A DNA stretch of 64,000 nucleotides. It comes from Pelobacter propionicus DSM 2379. GTDB taxonomy: Bacteria; Desulfobacterota; Desulfuromonadia; Geobacterales; Pseudopelobacteraceae. This document shows, one piece after another, positions 16,255 through 24,909 of this stretch. A model generated the notes under the pieces. The model worked only from the letters and a program-made list of their open reading frames with translations. It was not told where the DNA came from and searched no databases. How positions within the stretch are numbered: position 1 is the first letter of the stretch; every line of letters starts with the position of its first letter. Both the position numbers and the translations under genes were made by a program. The stretch covers positions 682,001 through 746,000 of the forward strand of contig NC_008609.1 of NCBI RefSeq assembly GCF_000015045.1, given 5' to 3'.

Positions 16255-17136
16255 ATGGCGCTTGTCAACCACGCAACAAAGGAGATCAACGCAAAAATCG
16301 TCTACTACGGTCCGGAGAAGAGTGGCAAGGCCACCTCCCTGCGCTATGTACACGCCAGGATTCGCCCTTCGCTGCGCAGCGAATTGAAGAGCATACCGGC
16401 AAGCGGTTCCCCCCTGCTGTTTTTCGATTTTACCCCCTTTGAACACCTCGTCTTTGGCGGCTACCGCATCCGTTTTCATCTCTACACCCTGCAGGGCTCT
16501 GTTGCCAACCCGGCTGCCTGGAAAATGACCCTGAAAGGCGCCGATGGCCTGGTGATGGTCATGGATGCAACGCCGGGGAGGTATCAGGCCGCCCTGCAGA
16601 GTCTGACGCAACTGCGGGATTTCCTGGACAACTACGGTATGGGGTTGGATGACATTCCCGCTGTACTTCAGCTCAACAAGGCCGATCTCTCCGGAGAGCT
16701 GGTTGCCGAGGTTGCTGCCAGGGGGCTGGGCTTGAAGGGGTGCCGCGTCTTGACGACAAACGCGCTGACGGGTGCGGGGGTCCTGGAAACCCTATCTGCT
16801 CTTTCTCCTCTGGTCATGGGGCGTGTCGGCGAGCGTGACGACCTGCCCCGTCTGCGTGGTGCGGAAGCCCCTTCCGCGGAGAGCGGTATTCCAGCTGACA
16901 CTGCCCCGGAGAGACCCGCCGATGACGCGGGCGCCGTTGATGCCGGGCCACGTGGGGGCGAGTCCGCGCATCACCTGGCCGCGGCCGCACCCCCTGGCCA
17001 GGCGGTCGGACAGGTGAGCGTGTCGCAGGACGGGGTTCGCGTAGAGGCGGGAACGGTGGTCATCCCCCTTGAAGTCAGCTCTTCCCAGGGTATTCAGCGG
17101 CTGACGGTGACCGTCATGGTCGCCCCCGCGCCGTAG
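16255..17136 (+). CDS. Degenerate MglA-like small GTPase-fold protein with C-terminal extension
   Basis: A 293-residue protein. Residues 5-185 match the MglA/Ras-like family (INAKIVYYGPEKSGKATSL; RIRFHLYTLQGSV; LNKADL at about 140-145). The guanine-specificity motif NKAD (141-144) is intact. The P-loop is GPEKSGKA (19-26), with Ala26 at the Ser/Thr Mg2+ ligand position. The MglA switch II sequence, usually TVPGQVFYN, reads TLQGSVANP. A Pro/Ala-rich linker leads to a C-terminal beta-rich segment of about 45 residues. Nucleotide binding is likely, hydrolysis doubtful. MglA controls polarity and motility in Myxococcus; the role here is unknown. Confidence 0.8.
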   Translation: MALVNHATKEINAKIVYYGPEKSGKATSLRYVHARIRPSLRSELKSIPASGSPLLFFDFTPFEHLVFGGYRIRFHLYTLQGSVANPAAWKMTLKGADGLVMVMDATPGRYQAALQSLTQLRDFLDNYGMGLDDIPAVLQLNKADLSGELVAEVAARGLGLKGCRVLTTNALTGAGVLETLSALSPLVMGRVGERDDLPRLRGAEAPSAESGIPADTAPERPADDAGAVDAGPRGGESAHHLAAAAPPGQAVGQVSVSQDGVRVEAGTVVIPLEVSSSQGIQRLTVTVMVAPAP

Positions 17137-17189
17137 GAAAACGCGGTGTGCAGGCCGTTTCGTTCGTTCCAGCCGGGCTGGAGCACAGG

Positions 17190-17831
17190 TCAGTTGAGGT
17201 TGGGCGTCCGTGACCTTCGCGGCCAGGGGATCAGGAAAGGGATCTGTTGCCGATAGCGCCGGTAGCTATCGCCGAACTCTTCCACGAGGCGTCGCTCTTC
17301 CAGATGTCCGCCGATGATGAAATAGGGAATTGCCAGGACCGTCAGCAGGGCGCGCTGTGCCGTCATCACCGGACTCAGTATCAGGAAGATGATCGACAGG
17401 AGATACAACGGGTGGCGCACAACCGCGTACCAGCCGTCATCGATCAGCTGGGGCTGGCGATCCCCGCTGCCATGCAGTTGGGCAATCCCGAGAAAGTTCC
17501 CGACGCCGGTCTGGCGGAGGCAGCTGAACAGGGCTGCAGTGACCAGGATCTGGAGCAGGTACATGGCCAGGCTCCACACTCCCGGCGCAAAGTACAGCAC
17601 CCTTCCGCAACCGGTATCCGCCATGACCCATGCCAACAGTACCAGGGAAAGCAGGTTGTAGAAGAGGCGACAGGCGGCCAGTATCTTTTTCGAGCCACGA
17701 CAGACGAGGCTCTTGCACCACTGCGAGGCCAGGAGAGAGTGGATGATCGCGAAGAGTATAAAACGGAGCGTAAACGGCGTGCAGTCTGACAGAACGGACC
17801 CCTTGAATGTGGTGTCCGGCAAGAGTATCAT
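17190..17831 (-). CDS. Integral-membrane methyltransferase-like protein (ICMT/PEMT-NnrU type)
   Basis: 213 residues from the ATG at 17831, preceded by AAGG; a longer frame from 17915 would run into the divergent gene's start and is rejected. Five or so membrane helices are visible (for example residues 20-38, 50-70, 75-100, 150-168). The C-terminal hallmark is VRHPLYLLSI...GGHLEERRLVEEFGDSYRRYR, the SAM-binding region of isoprenylcysteine and phospholipid methyltransferase relatives. Substrate cannot be told from sequence. Confidence 0.8.
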   Translation of the reverse strand: MILLPDTTFKGSVLSDCTPFTLRFILFAIIHSLLASQWCKSLVCRGSKKILAACRLFYNLLSLVLLAWVMADTGCGRVLYFAPGVWSLAMYLLQILVTAALFSCLRQTGVGNFLGIAQLHGSGDRQPQLIDDGWYAVVRHPLYLLSIIFLILSPVMTAQRALLTVLAIPYFIIGGHLEERRLVEEFGDSYRRYRQQIPFLIPWPRRSRTPNLN

Positions 17832-17838
17832 TACGACC

Positions 17839-17867
17839 TTGTGTGTACAACCGCTACATGATATATA
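17839..17867 (+). promoter_or_regulatory. Candidate promoter for the kinase-like/BON gene
   Basis: TTGTGT (17839-17844), a 17-bp spacer and TATATA (17862-17867), about 40 bp ahead of the ATG at 17909 in the divergent spacer. Confidence 0.5.
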
Positions 17868-17908
17868 GCGAGCGCACTTGCGTACCGTAAACTTGCAGGA
17901 GGGTGGTA

Positions 17909-18736
17909 ATGGCAATCATCACAATATCGCGGCAAATGGGTACAGGCGCCTATCAGATCGCTACGGAAGTAGCCAAAAAACTCAAATTTACCTTCGTGGA
18001 TGGAGATTTGATCACAGCCAGTGCTCCTAAATACGGGCTTTCGCCCGAAATGCTCCAGATGGTGGATGAGAAACCCCCTTCGTACAACACCATCGAGGAC
18101 CGCAAGCGCGCCGCGGCCTTGAATACGATCGAGTTGATCCTGCTGGATTATGCCCGCAAGGGTAACGTTATTCTCTACGGCCGCGGCTGCCAGTACCTGT
18201 TGAAGGAGTGTGGCAATGTGCTGCGTCTTCGCGTCATCGCCGACTTTGAGGACCGGGTGGAGCGCTTTGCCGAGCGGGAGTGGATCGACCCTGATCTGGC
18301 GCGCTCCATGACGCGCCGCAGCGACCACCAGCGCCATGGTTTCATCCACTTCTACTTCAACCGCCCTTGGGACGATCCGCTTGGCTATGACGTGACCTTC
18401 AATACCTCGCGCCTCTCACCGGAGTCGGTTGTGGAGAGCATCGTGGTCGCAGCCAAGGATCCCTATCTGAAGGAGGCCGAGGCTGCTGCCCTGCCGCTGA
18501 TCGATAACGCCATCATGACAACCAAAATCAAGATCGCGCTGCTTAATGCCATGGATCTGGACTACCGTCCCTTCACTATCGTTGTCGAGGGGGGGGATGT
18601 CTCTCTCAGCGGTTACCTCACCTCCGAAGAAGAGAAAAAGAGCGCTATCAGGGTCGTTAAATCGGTCAAGGGGGTCACAAACGTGGAAGAGGATATCCAG
18701 GTGGTCAACTACGATGCCTACCGGGACAAGAGCTAG
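17909..18736 (+). CDS. Cytidylate-kinase-like protein fused to a BON domain
   Basis: 275 residues from ATG 17909, 5-6 bp after AGGAGGG. Residues 1-195 match the Cytidylate_kin2-type P-loop family (AIITISRQMGTGAYQIA; VDGDLITASA; YGRGCQYLL; then the Arg-rich lid ADFEDRVERFAEREWIDPD). The P-loop GTGAYQ lacks the classical GKS/T end. Residues about 205-270 are a BON domain (TTKIKIALLNAMDLDYRPFT ... VKGVTNVEEDIQVV), normally found in envelope or lipid-binding proteins. No signal peptide is present, so the fusion is cytoplasmic. It probably binds a nucleotide, but true CMP kinase activity is uncertain. Confidence 0.8.
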   Translation: MAIITISRQMGTGAYQIATEVAKKLKFTFVDGDLITASAPKYGLSPEMLQMVDEKPPSYNTIEDRKRAAALNTIELILLDYARKGNVILYGRGCQYLLKECGNVLRLRVIADFEDRVERFAEREWIDPDLARSMTRRSDHQRHGFIHFYFNRPWDDPLGYDVTFNTSRLSPESVVESIVVAAKDPYLKEAEAAALPLIDNAIMTTKIKIALLNAMDLDYRPFTIVVEGGDVSLSGYLTSEEEKKSAIRVVKSVKGVTNVEEDIQVVNYDAYRDKS

Positions 18737-18772
18737 GAATCTGGCCTGAAAACGACGGCGGTGCTGAGGATG

Positions 18773-19657
18773 CTACCTCAGTCGTCGCTGTGCCAGGCGT
18801 TCCCTGAGGGGGGCGAGGAGGCGCGCGCTGAAGCGTATGCCTCCCCGTCCCCTTCCCATTTCCTGACCTGCCTCGATGCCGTGATAATCAGACCCGCCGG
18901 TCAGCAACAGTCCTGCCTCTTCTGCGCGTCGCCGCAAAAATTCCATTTCGTCTGCTTGCGCCTGATTGTTGAAAACCTCGATGCCGTCGAGGCCCAGGTG
19001 GTGCAGTTCCGTGATAATGCGCCATAGTTCGGCCATGTCCTGGGAAATGGAGGTCGGATGAGCCAGGACCGAGACGCCACCCAATCGTCGAATCTCGGGA
19101 ATGGCCTCCTCCATGGGCCAGTAGTTCTTGGGGACGTTGCAGGGGGTCAGGTAGCGCCGGAATGAGTCCTCAACGCTCTTGGCGTAGCCTCGCTCCAGAA
19201 GGGCGCGGGCGATGTGGGGCCGTCCGATGGCGTCCCCGGCATGGGAGAGAACCTCGTCGAGAGCTATGGTCATGCGTCCTTCGTGAATCAGGCGCTGGTT
19301 GATCATGGCCAGCATCTCCTCGTTGCGGCGTTCCCTGTGCTGGCGAAAGGCATTCAATGTTGACCGGAAATCAGCGTCGGTATGGTCCACTCCATACCCC
19401 AACAGGTGAACATCCTTGAGTATCCCGTACTGCACGGACAATTCCACTGCGGGCATCAGTTCGATACCCCTCAGAACGGCGCAGTGCGCCGCCTGGTCCA
19501 CAGCGACTATGGAGTCATGGTCGGCGATGGCTATGGTTGACAATTCAAGCCGTTTGGCCTCTTCTACCAGCGCTGCGGGGGAGAGTGCGCCGTCCGAGCA
19601 GTTCGAGTGGACGTGCAGATCGATGTAACCTGGCGTAGATGCAATCATGGAGCGCAT
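18773..19657 (-). CDS. PHP-domain phosphoesterase (YciV/RNase AM-like)
   Basis: A 294-residue protein. The metal-binding residues of the PHP fold are visible as DLHVHSNCSDG near residue 13, IADHDS near residue 43, a conserved ELMPAVELS strand, SVLAHPTSIS around 195, and GGSDYHG near 258. Stand-alone PHP proteins of this length hydrolyse 3',5'-nucleotide bisphosphates or trim RNA 5' ends. An alternative start is Met4 (19648). It is divergent from nth and its own operon partner is not apparent. Confidence 0.9.
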   Translation of the reverse strand: MRSMIASTPGYIDLHVHSNCSDGALSPAALVEEAKRLELSTIAIADHDSIVAVDQAAHCAVLRGIELMPAVELSVQYGILKDVHLLGYGVDHTDADFRSTLNAFRQHRERRNEEMLAMINQRLIHEGRMTIALDEVLSHAGDAIGRPHIARALLERGYAKSVEDSFRRYLTPCNVPKNYWPMEEAIPEIRRLGGVSVLAHPTSISQDMAELWRIITELHHLGLDGIEVFNNQAQADEMEFLRRRAEEAGLLLTGGSDYHGIEAGQEMGRGRGGIRFSARLLAPLRERLAQRRLR

Positions 19658-19728
19658 ACTAGCCGCACGCCGTGCAAAAGTAAAACCATCTCTTGCGCTG
19701 CCATCCTGTGTTGGGCTAGCATGCCCAC

Positions 19729-20385
19729 ATGAAAGTCGATGAAATTCACCGAGTGATGGCGCTCCTGCGCGAAGAATACGCCTCCTGGCGGACGCCGGCG
19801 GTCACGATTGTCGCCGAATGCGAACGCAGCCCGTTCAAGGTCCTGGTCTCCTGCATCATCTCCCTGCGCACCAAGGATGAAGTAACCGCTGCTGCGTCGG
19901 CGCGCATGTTCGCCCGTGCCGACAGTGCGGAACGCATGCTGAAACTGGCAGAGGATGAAATCGCCGCTCTGATCTATCCTGCAGGTTTCTACCGCACCAA
20001 GGCCGGTCAGATTCATGGAATCGCGCACCGCCTAGTGACGGAGTTCGGGGGGAACGTGCCCGATGAGATGGAGGATTTGCTCAGGTTCAGGGGCGTCGGT
20101 CGCAAAACCGCCAATCTGGTGCTAACCCTCGGGTTTGGAAAACCCGGCATCTGCGTCGATACACACGTGCATCGTATCTGCAACCGCCTCGGCTATGTCT
20201 CGACGCGCTCCCCGGAGCAAACTGAAATGGCCCTGCGTGCACAACTGCCCGGGGAGTACTGGATTGCAATCAATGACCTGCTGGTGGCATTTGGACAGAA
20301 CCACTGTCATCCGATTTCGCCTCGCTGCACAACCTGTCGCATAGCAGAATTCTGTTCTCGCGTCGGAGTGAAAACATCCCGCTAA
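19729..20385 (+). CDS. nth: Endonuclease III, DNA glycosylase/AP lyase
   Basis: 218 residues. Base-excision repair enzyme removing oxidised pyrimidines. The helix-hairpin-helix FRGVGRKTANLVL contains the catalytic Lys, the catalytic Asp is in CVDTHVHRI, and the C-terminal [4Fe-4S] cluster ligands follow the C-X6-C-X2-C-X5-C pattern (CHPISPRCTTCRIAEFC). Length matches the E. coli enzyme. It is monocistronic in appearance; rpoH follows after 195 bp with its own promoter. Confidence 0.95.
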   Translation: MKVDEIHRVMALLREEYASWRTPAVTIVAECERSPFKVLVSCIISLRTKDEVTAAASARMFARADSAERMLKLAEDEIAALIYPAGFYRTKAGQIHGIAHRLVTEFGGNVPDEMEDLLRFRGVGRKTANLVLTLGFGKPGICVDTHVHRICNRLGYVSTRSPEQTEMALRAQLPGEYWIAINDLLVAFGQNHCHPISPRCTTCRIAEFCSRVGVKTSR

Positions 20386-20487
20386 ACACCTGCTCAGCCC
20401 GGTGATTGCCGGTTGAAGTTGTGTCGCCTCTGTATCTGGTAACTATTCGGTCGGCGAATAACGCTCAGGTCGGTGAGATAAATATCC

Positions 20488-20516
20488 TTGATTTTGTGAT
20501 GGTTTGTTGCTAGATT
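20488..20516 (+). promoter_or_regulatory. Candidate promoter for rpoH
   Basis: TTGATT (20488-20493), a 17-bp spacer and TAGATT (20511-20516) with an extended -10 TGC. The rpoH ATG is 65 bp further on. Confidence 0.6.
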
Positions 20517-20580
20517 TTTGGCAGTCGGACGGCTTGAGTGCTAATGTGCGCCAATCTGTCGTGAACGAGGAGAATCATGT

Positions 20581-21429
20581 ATGGTGGCACGTCTTCCGGT
20601 TGTTGCGGATAGCCTTGCGCTCTATCTGGCTGAGATCAGAAAATTCACCCTATTGAGCGAAGAAGAGGAGCATCGCACAGCGATTGCTTTTTACGAGAAA
20701 AAGGATCTTCGGGCAGCCCACACCCTGATTACGTCAAACCTCCGCTTTGTCGTTAGGGTTGCCTATGAGTACCGGCACTATGGCCTCAAGATGCTCGACC
20801 TGATCCAGGAGGGTAATATCGGCCTGATGATGGCGGTGAAAAAATACAACCCTTTTAAGGGGGTACGCCTGATTTCCTACGCGGTCTGGTGGATACGAGC
20901 CTATATTCAGAACCACGTCATATCGGCATGGAGTCTGCTCAAGATAGGAACCACCCAGGCCCAGCGTAAACTTTTTTTTAAGTTGCGCGAGGCCAGGAAC
21001 GCAATCCGCCACCTGAACGGAGGAGAGGACGACCTCCAATCCACGGCCCGCTCCTTAAATGTGTCCGACAGCGAAGTCGTGGAGATGGAGCAGCGCTTGC
21101 GGGGCGAGTGCTCCCTGGATGCAGAGTTGCCGGGCGGCGAAGGTGTTACCGGGCTGGACGGCCTGGTTGACGATCGCATGAACCAGGAAGAACTCCTGTC
21201 GGAGTGCCAGTTGCAGCGCAAGCTGCGCACGGACGTTGCGACCGCTGTTTCCGCTCTCAATGAAAAGGAACGTTTTGTCATCGAGCATCGGGTTTCCGCA
21301 GATACGCCGCTGACGCTGCAGGAGATTGCCTCCCGTTTCTCAATCTCGCGCGAACGTGTGCGACAGATAGAAGAAGCAGCGCTTAAGAAGCTGAAGCTGT
21401 CCCTTGTGTCAGCGGTAGCAGCAGTTTAG
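20581..21429 (+). CDS. rpoH: RNA polymerase heat-shock sigma factor sigma-32
   Basis: 282 residues. Sigma-70 family regions 1.2-2 (SLALYLAEIRKF; LRFVVRVAYEYRHYGLKMLD; YAVWWIRAYIQ), the RpoH box QRKLFFKLREARN (about residues 130-142) and region 4 with the -35 reading helix (SISRERVRQIEEAALKKL). The RpoH box separates it from RpoD and RpoS. The box is where chaperone and protease control acts in E. coli. AGGAGA precedes the ATG at 20581 by about 9 bp. The next element downstream is a tRNA operon with its own promoter. Confidence 0.95.
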   Translation: MVARLPVVADSLALYLAEIRKFTLLSEEEEHRTAIAFYEKKDLRAAHTLITSNLRFVVRVAYEYRHYGLKMLDLIQEGNIGLMMAVKKYNPFKGVRLISYAVWWIRAYIQNHVISAWSLLKIGTTQAQRKLFFKLREARNAIRHLNGGEDDLQSTARSLNVSDSEVVEMEQRLRGECSLDAELPGGEGVTGLDGLVDDRMNQEELLSECQLQRKLRTDVATAVSALNEKERFVIEHRVSADTPLTLQEIASRFSISRERVRQIEEAALKKLKLSLVSAVAAV

Positions 21430-21494
21430 TCGCTTCTGCGTAGGCCGCCACGGTGACTTGGTCGTGATTTTTTTGTTGAATCGAAAAAAACAAA

Positions 21495-21523
21495 TTGACA
21501 ACCGCTGGTTTTTTCTTTATAGA
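21495..21523 (+). promoter_or_regulatory. Strong sigma-70 promoter of the tRNA-tuf operon
   Basis: A consensus TTGACA (21495-21500), a 17-bp spacer and TATAGA (21518-21523). The first tRNA begins 35 bp downstream. This is one of the strongest promoter matches in the window. Confidence 0.8.
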
Positions 21524-21557
21524 CATAAATTCTGTTCACGAACTGGTGTGAGCCAAA

Positions 21558-21633
21558 GCTGGCGTAGCTCAATTGGCAGAGCAGCTGACTTGTAATCAGC
21601 AGGTTGCGGGTTCGAGTCCCATCGCCAGCTCCA
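21558..21633 (+). tRNA. tRNA-Thr (anticodon TGT)
   Basis: A complete cloverleaf: acceptor GCTGGCG/CGCCAGC, anticodon loop CTTGTAA, T loop GGTTCGAGTCC, and an encoded CCA. First of four tRNAs ahead of tuf. Confidence 0.97.
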
Positions 21634-21658
21634 GTGAATAGAGGCGCAAATCTCCCTT

Positions 21659-21743
21659 GGAGGGATTCCCGAGCGGCCAAAGGGAACAGACTGTAAATCT
21701 GTCGTCGTAGACTTCGGAGGTTCGAATCCTCCTCCCTCCACCA
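21659..21743 (+). tRNA. tRNA-Tyr (anticodon GTA)
   Basis: A class II tRNA of 85 nt with a long variable arm, acceptor GGAGGGA/TCCCTCC, anticodon loop CTGTAAA and encoded CCA. Confidence 0.97.
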
Positions 21744-21848
21744 CATACATCACCGAAGACCTGACAGGTGATGCCTGAATCCAGGAGACGAGAGTCGCAT
21801 ACTGGTAAAGGTGAGCAGGTTGGTCTTCATATATCTTCGTCTGGATGC

Positions 21849-21925
21849 GCGGGAGTAGCTCAGTTGGCTAGAGCATCAGCCTTCCAAGCTGAGGGTCGCG
21901 GGTTCGAGTCCCGTTTCCCGCTCCA
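21849..21925 (+). tRNA. tRNA-Gly (anticodon TCC)
   Basis: Acceptor GCGGGAG/TTCCCGC with one G-T pair, anticodon loop CTTCCAA, T loop GGTTCGAGTCC and encoded CCA. Confidence 0.97.
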
Positions 21926-21933
21926 GAATAAAT

Positions 21934-22009
<76 letters not shown>

Positions 22010-22084
22010 TTTCAGTAGAACAGCCAATAAACTGGTCATACGCACATCAAAGCAATAAACAGACTTCAAGGAGGGCCTGCTATC

Positions 22085-23275
22085 ATGGCGAAGGCTAAAT
22101 TTGAGCGCACCAAACCGCATGTAAACATTGGCACGATTGGTCACGTCGACCACGGCAAGACCACGTTGACTGCCGCCATCACAAAGGTGCTGGCAGGCAA
22201 GGGTCAGGCAGAGTTCAAGGCTTTCGACCAGATTGACAACGCACCTGAAGAGCGTGAGCGCGGTATAACCATTGCCACCGCACACGTGGAATACGAGACT
22301 GACAAGCGTCACTATGCCCACGTTGACTGTCCGGGTCATGCCGACTACGTCAAGAATATGATCACCGGCGCCGCTCAGATGGACGGAGCCATTCTGGTTG
22401 TTTCCGCAGCTGACGGCCCTATGCCCCAGACCCGCGAGCACATCCTGCTCGCCCGTCAGGTTGGCGTACCCTATATTGTCGTGTACCTGAACAAGGCCGA
22501 CATGGTCGATGACGAGGAGCTTCTTGAGTTGGTCGAGCTCGAAATCCGCGAGCTACTCTCCTCCTATGACTTTCCCGGTGACGATATTCCTATCGTTAAA
22601 GGTTCCGCCCTCAAGGCGCTAGAAGGCGAAAAGAGTGAGTTGGGCGAGGATTCCATCATCAAGCTGATGGACGCTGTTGATAGCTACATCCCCGATCCGG
22701 AGCGTGCGGTGGACAAGCCCTTCCTGATGCCGGTAGAGGATGTGTTCTCCATCTCAGGTCGTGGTACCGTTGCCACCGGTCGTGTTGAGCGCGGCATAGT
22801 CAAGGTTGGTGAGGAGGTCGAGATCGTTGGCATCAAGGCCACCGCCAAGACAACCGTCACCGGTGTGGAGATGTTCCGCAAGCTTCTCGACGAGGGTCGT
22901 GCCGGAGACAATATCGGCGCACTGCTGCGCGGTATCAAGCGCGAGGAAATCGAGCGCGGTCAAGTTCTTGCCAAGCCTGGTTCAATCACTCCGCACACCA
23001 AGTTCAAGGCTGAGGCCTATATCCTCAACAAGGAAGAGGGTGGACGTCACACCCCATTCTTCAACGGATACCGTCCCCAGTTCTATTTCCGGACAACGGA
23101 CGTTACCGGTATTGTCGACCTGCCGGCAGGCACTGAAATGGTCATGCCTGGCGACAACGTGGCTGTAACCGTCAACCTGATCACTCCGATCGCCATGGAT
23201 GAAGGTCTGCGCTTCGCCATCCGTGAAGGCGGCCGCACTGTTGGCGCCGGCGTCGTCAGCTCGATCATCGAATAG
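22085..23275 (+). CDS. tuf: Elongation factor Tu (copy 1)
   Basis: A 396-residue EF-Tu that delivers aminoacyl-tRNA to the ribosome as the GTP complex. G motifs are GHVDHGKTT (about 19-27), DCPGHADY (about 81-88) and NKADM (about 136). Domains II and III follow with intact tRNA-binding elements. The predicted protein is identical to that of the gene at 39135. GGAGGGCCTG precedes ATG 22085. The gene is cotranscribed with the four tRNAs upstream and probably attenuated by the hairpin just after its stop. Confidence 0.98.
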   Translation: MAKAKFERTKPHVNIGTIGHVDHGKTTLTAAITKVLAGKGQAEFKAFDQIDNAPEERERGITIATAHVEYETDKRHYAHVDCPGHADYVKNMITGAAQMDGAILVVSAADGPMPQTREHILLARQVGVPYIVVYLNKADMVDDEELLELVELEIRELLSSYDFPGDDIPIVKGSALKALEGEKSELGEDSIIKLMDAVDSYIPDPERAVDKPFLMPVEDVFSISGRGTVATGRVERGIVKVGEEVEIVGIKATAKTTVTGVEMFRKLLDEGRAGDNIGALLRGIKREEIERGQVLAKPGSITPHTKFKAEAYILNKEEGGRHTPFFNGYRPQFYFRTTDVTGIVDLPAGTEMVMPGDNVAVTVNLITPIAMDEGLRFAIREGGRTVGAGVVSSIIE

Positions 23276-23284
23276 TCTATACTG

Positions 23285-23324
23285 CCGCGCGGAGCGTCTC
23301 AGGGCGCTCCGCGCGGATCGTTTT
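23285..23324 (+). terminator. Terminator/attenuator between tuf and rpmG
   Basis: A perfect 12-bp GC-rich stem (CCGCGCGGAGCG at 23285-23296 with CGCTCCGCGCGG at 23305-23316) and an 8-nt loop, followed by ATCGTTTT. The short T run suggests partial termination, which would lower rpmG-secE-nusG expression relative to tuf. Confidence 0.7.
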
Positions 23325-23337
23325 AAAGGATGCGTAT

Positions 23338-23487
23338 ATGAGAGATATAATTACCCTCGGCTGCACCGAATGCAAGCAGAGGAACTATACAACAACCAAA
23401 AACAAGAAGACGACACCCGCAAAACTGGAATTCAGCAAGTACTGCCGTTTCTGCCGCAAACACACTCCTCACAAGGAAACTAAGTAG
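23338..23487 (+). CDS. rpmG: 50S ribosomal protein L33
   Basis: A 49-residue protein, zinc-binding (C+) type, with a CTEC pair at residues 9-12 and a CRFC pair near residues 36-39. AAAGGA precedes the ATG at 23338. It lies between tuf and tRNA-Trp, the usual position ahead of secE in many bacteria. L33 sits near the E site of the large subunit. Confidence 0.95.
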   Translation: MRDIITLGCTECKQRNYTTTKNKKTTPAKLEFSKYCRFCRKHTPHKETK

Positions 23488-23512
23488 TTCAGCAGACGGT
23501 ATCAGGGCATGC

Positions 23513-23589
23513 AGGCCAGTAGCTCTAACGGCTAGAGCACCGGTCTCCAAAACCGGGTGTTGTGGGTTCGAATCCCTCCTGGCCTGCCA
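23513..23589 (+). tRNA. tRNA-Trp (anticodon CCA)
   Basis: Acceptor AGGCCAG/CTGGCCT, anticodon loop CTCCAAA, T loop GGTTCGAATCC, discriminator G and encoded CCA. It sits between rpmG and secE. Confidence 0.97.
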
Positions 23590-23674
23590 TATTTTGATAC
23601 TGCTAAAAGCTTCCCTAAAAATACACCTCTACAACTGAATGTGTGTTTGCTGAACCTGACCTCGGGAGATACTA

Positions 23675-23857
23675 GTGCAGAAACTCAGGAGCTTTCTTGA
23701 ATCGGTAAAGATAGAGCTTGCCAAGGTTACTTGGCCGACACGCAAGGAGACAGTAGCAACTACCGGCGTCGTGGTCGTTATTATTGTTCTGATATCACTC
23801 TATCTGGGTGTCTGCGATCTCGTCCTGGCTAAACTGATGCGACTGATACTGGGGTAA
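23675..23857 (+). CDS. secE: Preprotein translocase subunit SecE
   Basis: A 60-residue single-span form. An amphipathic cytoplasmic helix (SFLESVKIELAKVTWPTRKE) contains the conserved VTWP[ST]R motif, and one membrane helix covers about residues 30-52. It clamps SecY in the SecYEG channel. GTG start at 23675 follows GGGAG. nusG begins 13 bp after its stop, and secY lies 26 kb downstream in the spc operon. Confidence 0.95.
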   Translation: MQKLRSFLESVKIELAKVTWPTRKETVATTGVVVVIIVLISLYLGVCDLVLAKLMRLILG

Positions 23858-23870
23858 AGGAATTAAAGTC

Positions 23871-24398
23871 ATGTCCAAAAAGTGGTACGGTGTTCACACT
23901 TATTCCGGTTTTGAAAATAAAGTCAGGCTGAATCTGCACGAACGCATCAAGAACGAAGGGATGGAAGAACATTTTGAAGAGATTCTCATTCCATCGGAAA
24001 CGGTAGTCGAACTTAAAAAAGGTGAGAAGAGAACCTCCTCCAGAAAATTCTTCCCCGGATATATCCTGGTCAAGATGGAGCTCAATGACGAAACCTGGCA
24101 TATCGTTAAGGAAACAGCGAAGGTTACCGGTTTTGTCGGTGGTAATACTCCTTTTCCGATTGCCGACGAGGAAGTCAACAAGATCACGCGACGCATGGAG
24201 GAAGGTGCTGAAAAGCCCCGTCCGAAGGTGCTGTTCGAGGTCGGAGAAACCGTTCGTGTGATTGATGGTCCCTTCCTCAACTTCTCGGGAATTGTCGAGG
24301 ATGTTAAGCCAGACAAGGGCAAACTTCGCGTTACGGTAACCATCTTCGGAAGGGCTACGCCGGTCGAGCTTGAATTCATGCAGGTTGAGAAAAACTAG
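23871..24398 (+). CDS. nusG: Transcription termination/antitermination factor NusG
   Basis: 175 residues. The NGN domain (residues 4-115; [20 protein letters not shown]) binds RNA polymerase, and a KOW domain (about 125-175; [14 protein letters not shown]) binds Rho or ribosomal S10. Standard length with no insert. It is cotranscribed with secE and probably leads into rplK. Confidence 0.97.
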   Translation: MSKKWYGVHTYSGFENKVRLNLHERIKNEGMEEHFEEILIPSETVVELKKGEKRTSSRKFFPGYILVKMELNDETWHIVKETAKVTGFVGGNTPFPIADEEVNKITRRMEEGAEKPRPKVLFEVGETVRVIDGPFLNFSGIVEDVKPDKGKLRVTVTIFGRATPVELEFMQVEKN

Positions 24399-24449
24399 AT
24401 ACGCTGTTGTATTTAAGATAAGAGCATTCGGACATAAAGGAGCACCATA

Positions 24450-24872
24450 ATGGCAAAAAAGATCACAGGATACATTAAGCTGCAGGTCCCTGCCGGCAAA
24501 GCCAATCCGGCACCTCCGATTGGACCTGCCCTCGGGCAGCATGGTGTCAACATCATGGAGTTCTGCAAGGCCTTCAACGCCAAGACTCAAGCGGATGAAG
24601 GCACCATCACGCCGGTCGTCATTACGGTGTATGCTGACCGCTCTTTTACCTTTATAACAAAGACTCCTCCTGTCCCGGTACTGATCAAGAAAGCCGCAGG
24701 GATTGCCAGCGGTTCTGCCGTGCCGAACAAAACCAAGGTAGGCAAGCTCACCAAGGCACAGGTGGAGGAAATTGCAAAAACGAAGATGCCGGACTTAAAT
24801 GCCGCCTCACTGGAGGCAGCCATGCGGACCGTCGAGGGAACTGCACGCTCCATGGGCGTTGATATCGTCTAG
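24450..24872 (+). CDS. rplK: 50S ribosomal protein L11
   Basis: 140 residues. The N-terminal thiostrepton-binding domain contains [14 protein letters not shown], and the C-terminal domain binds the 23S rRNA GTPase-associated centre. AAAGGAGCACC precedes the ATG. First gene of the rplKAJL-rpoBC cluster. Confidence 0.97.
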   Translation: MAKKITGYIKLQVPAGKANPAPPIGPALGQHGVNIMEFCKAFNAKTQADEGTITPVVITVYADRSFTFITKTPPVPVLIKKAAGIASGSAVPNKTKVGKLTKAQVEEIAKTKMPDLNAASLEAAMRTVEGTARSMGVDIV

Positions 24873-24909
24873 ATGATTCATATTTACGATACTAAGAGAG
24901 GTTGGACCA

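Noticed and set aside
17832-17915. Extended N terminus for the membrane methyltransferase-like protein
   Set aside because: It would overlap the promoter and start of the divergent kinase-like gene, and its residues are Cys-rich and non-conserved.
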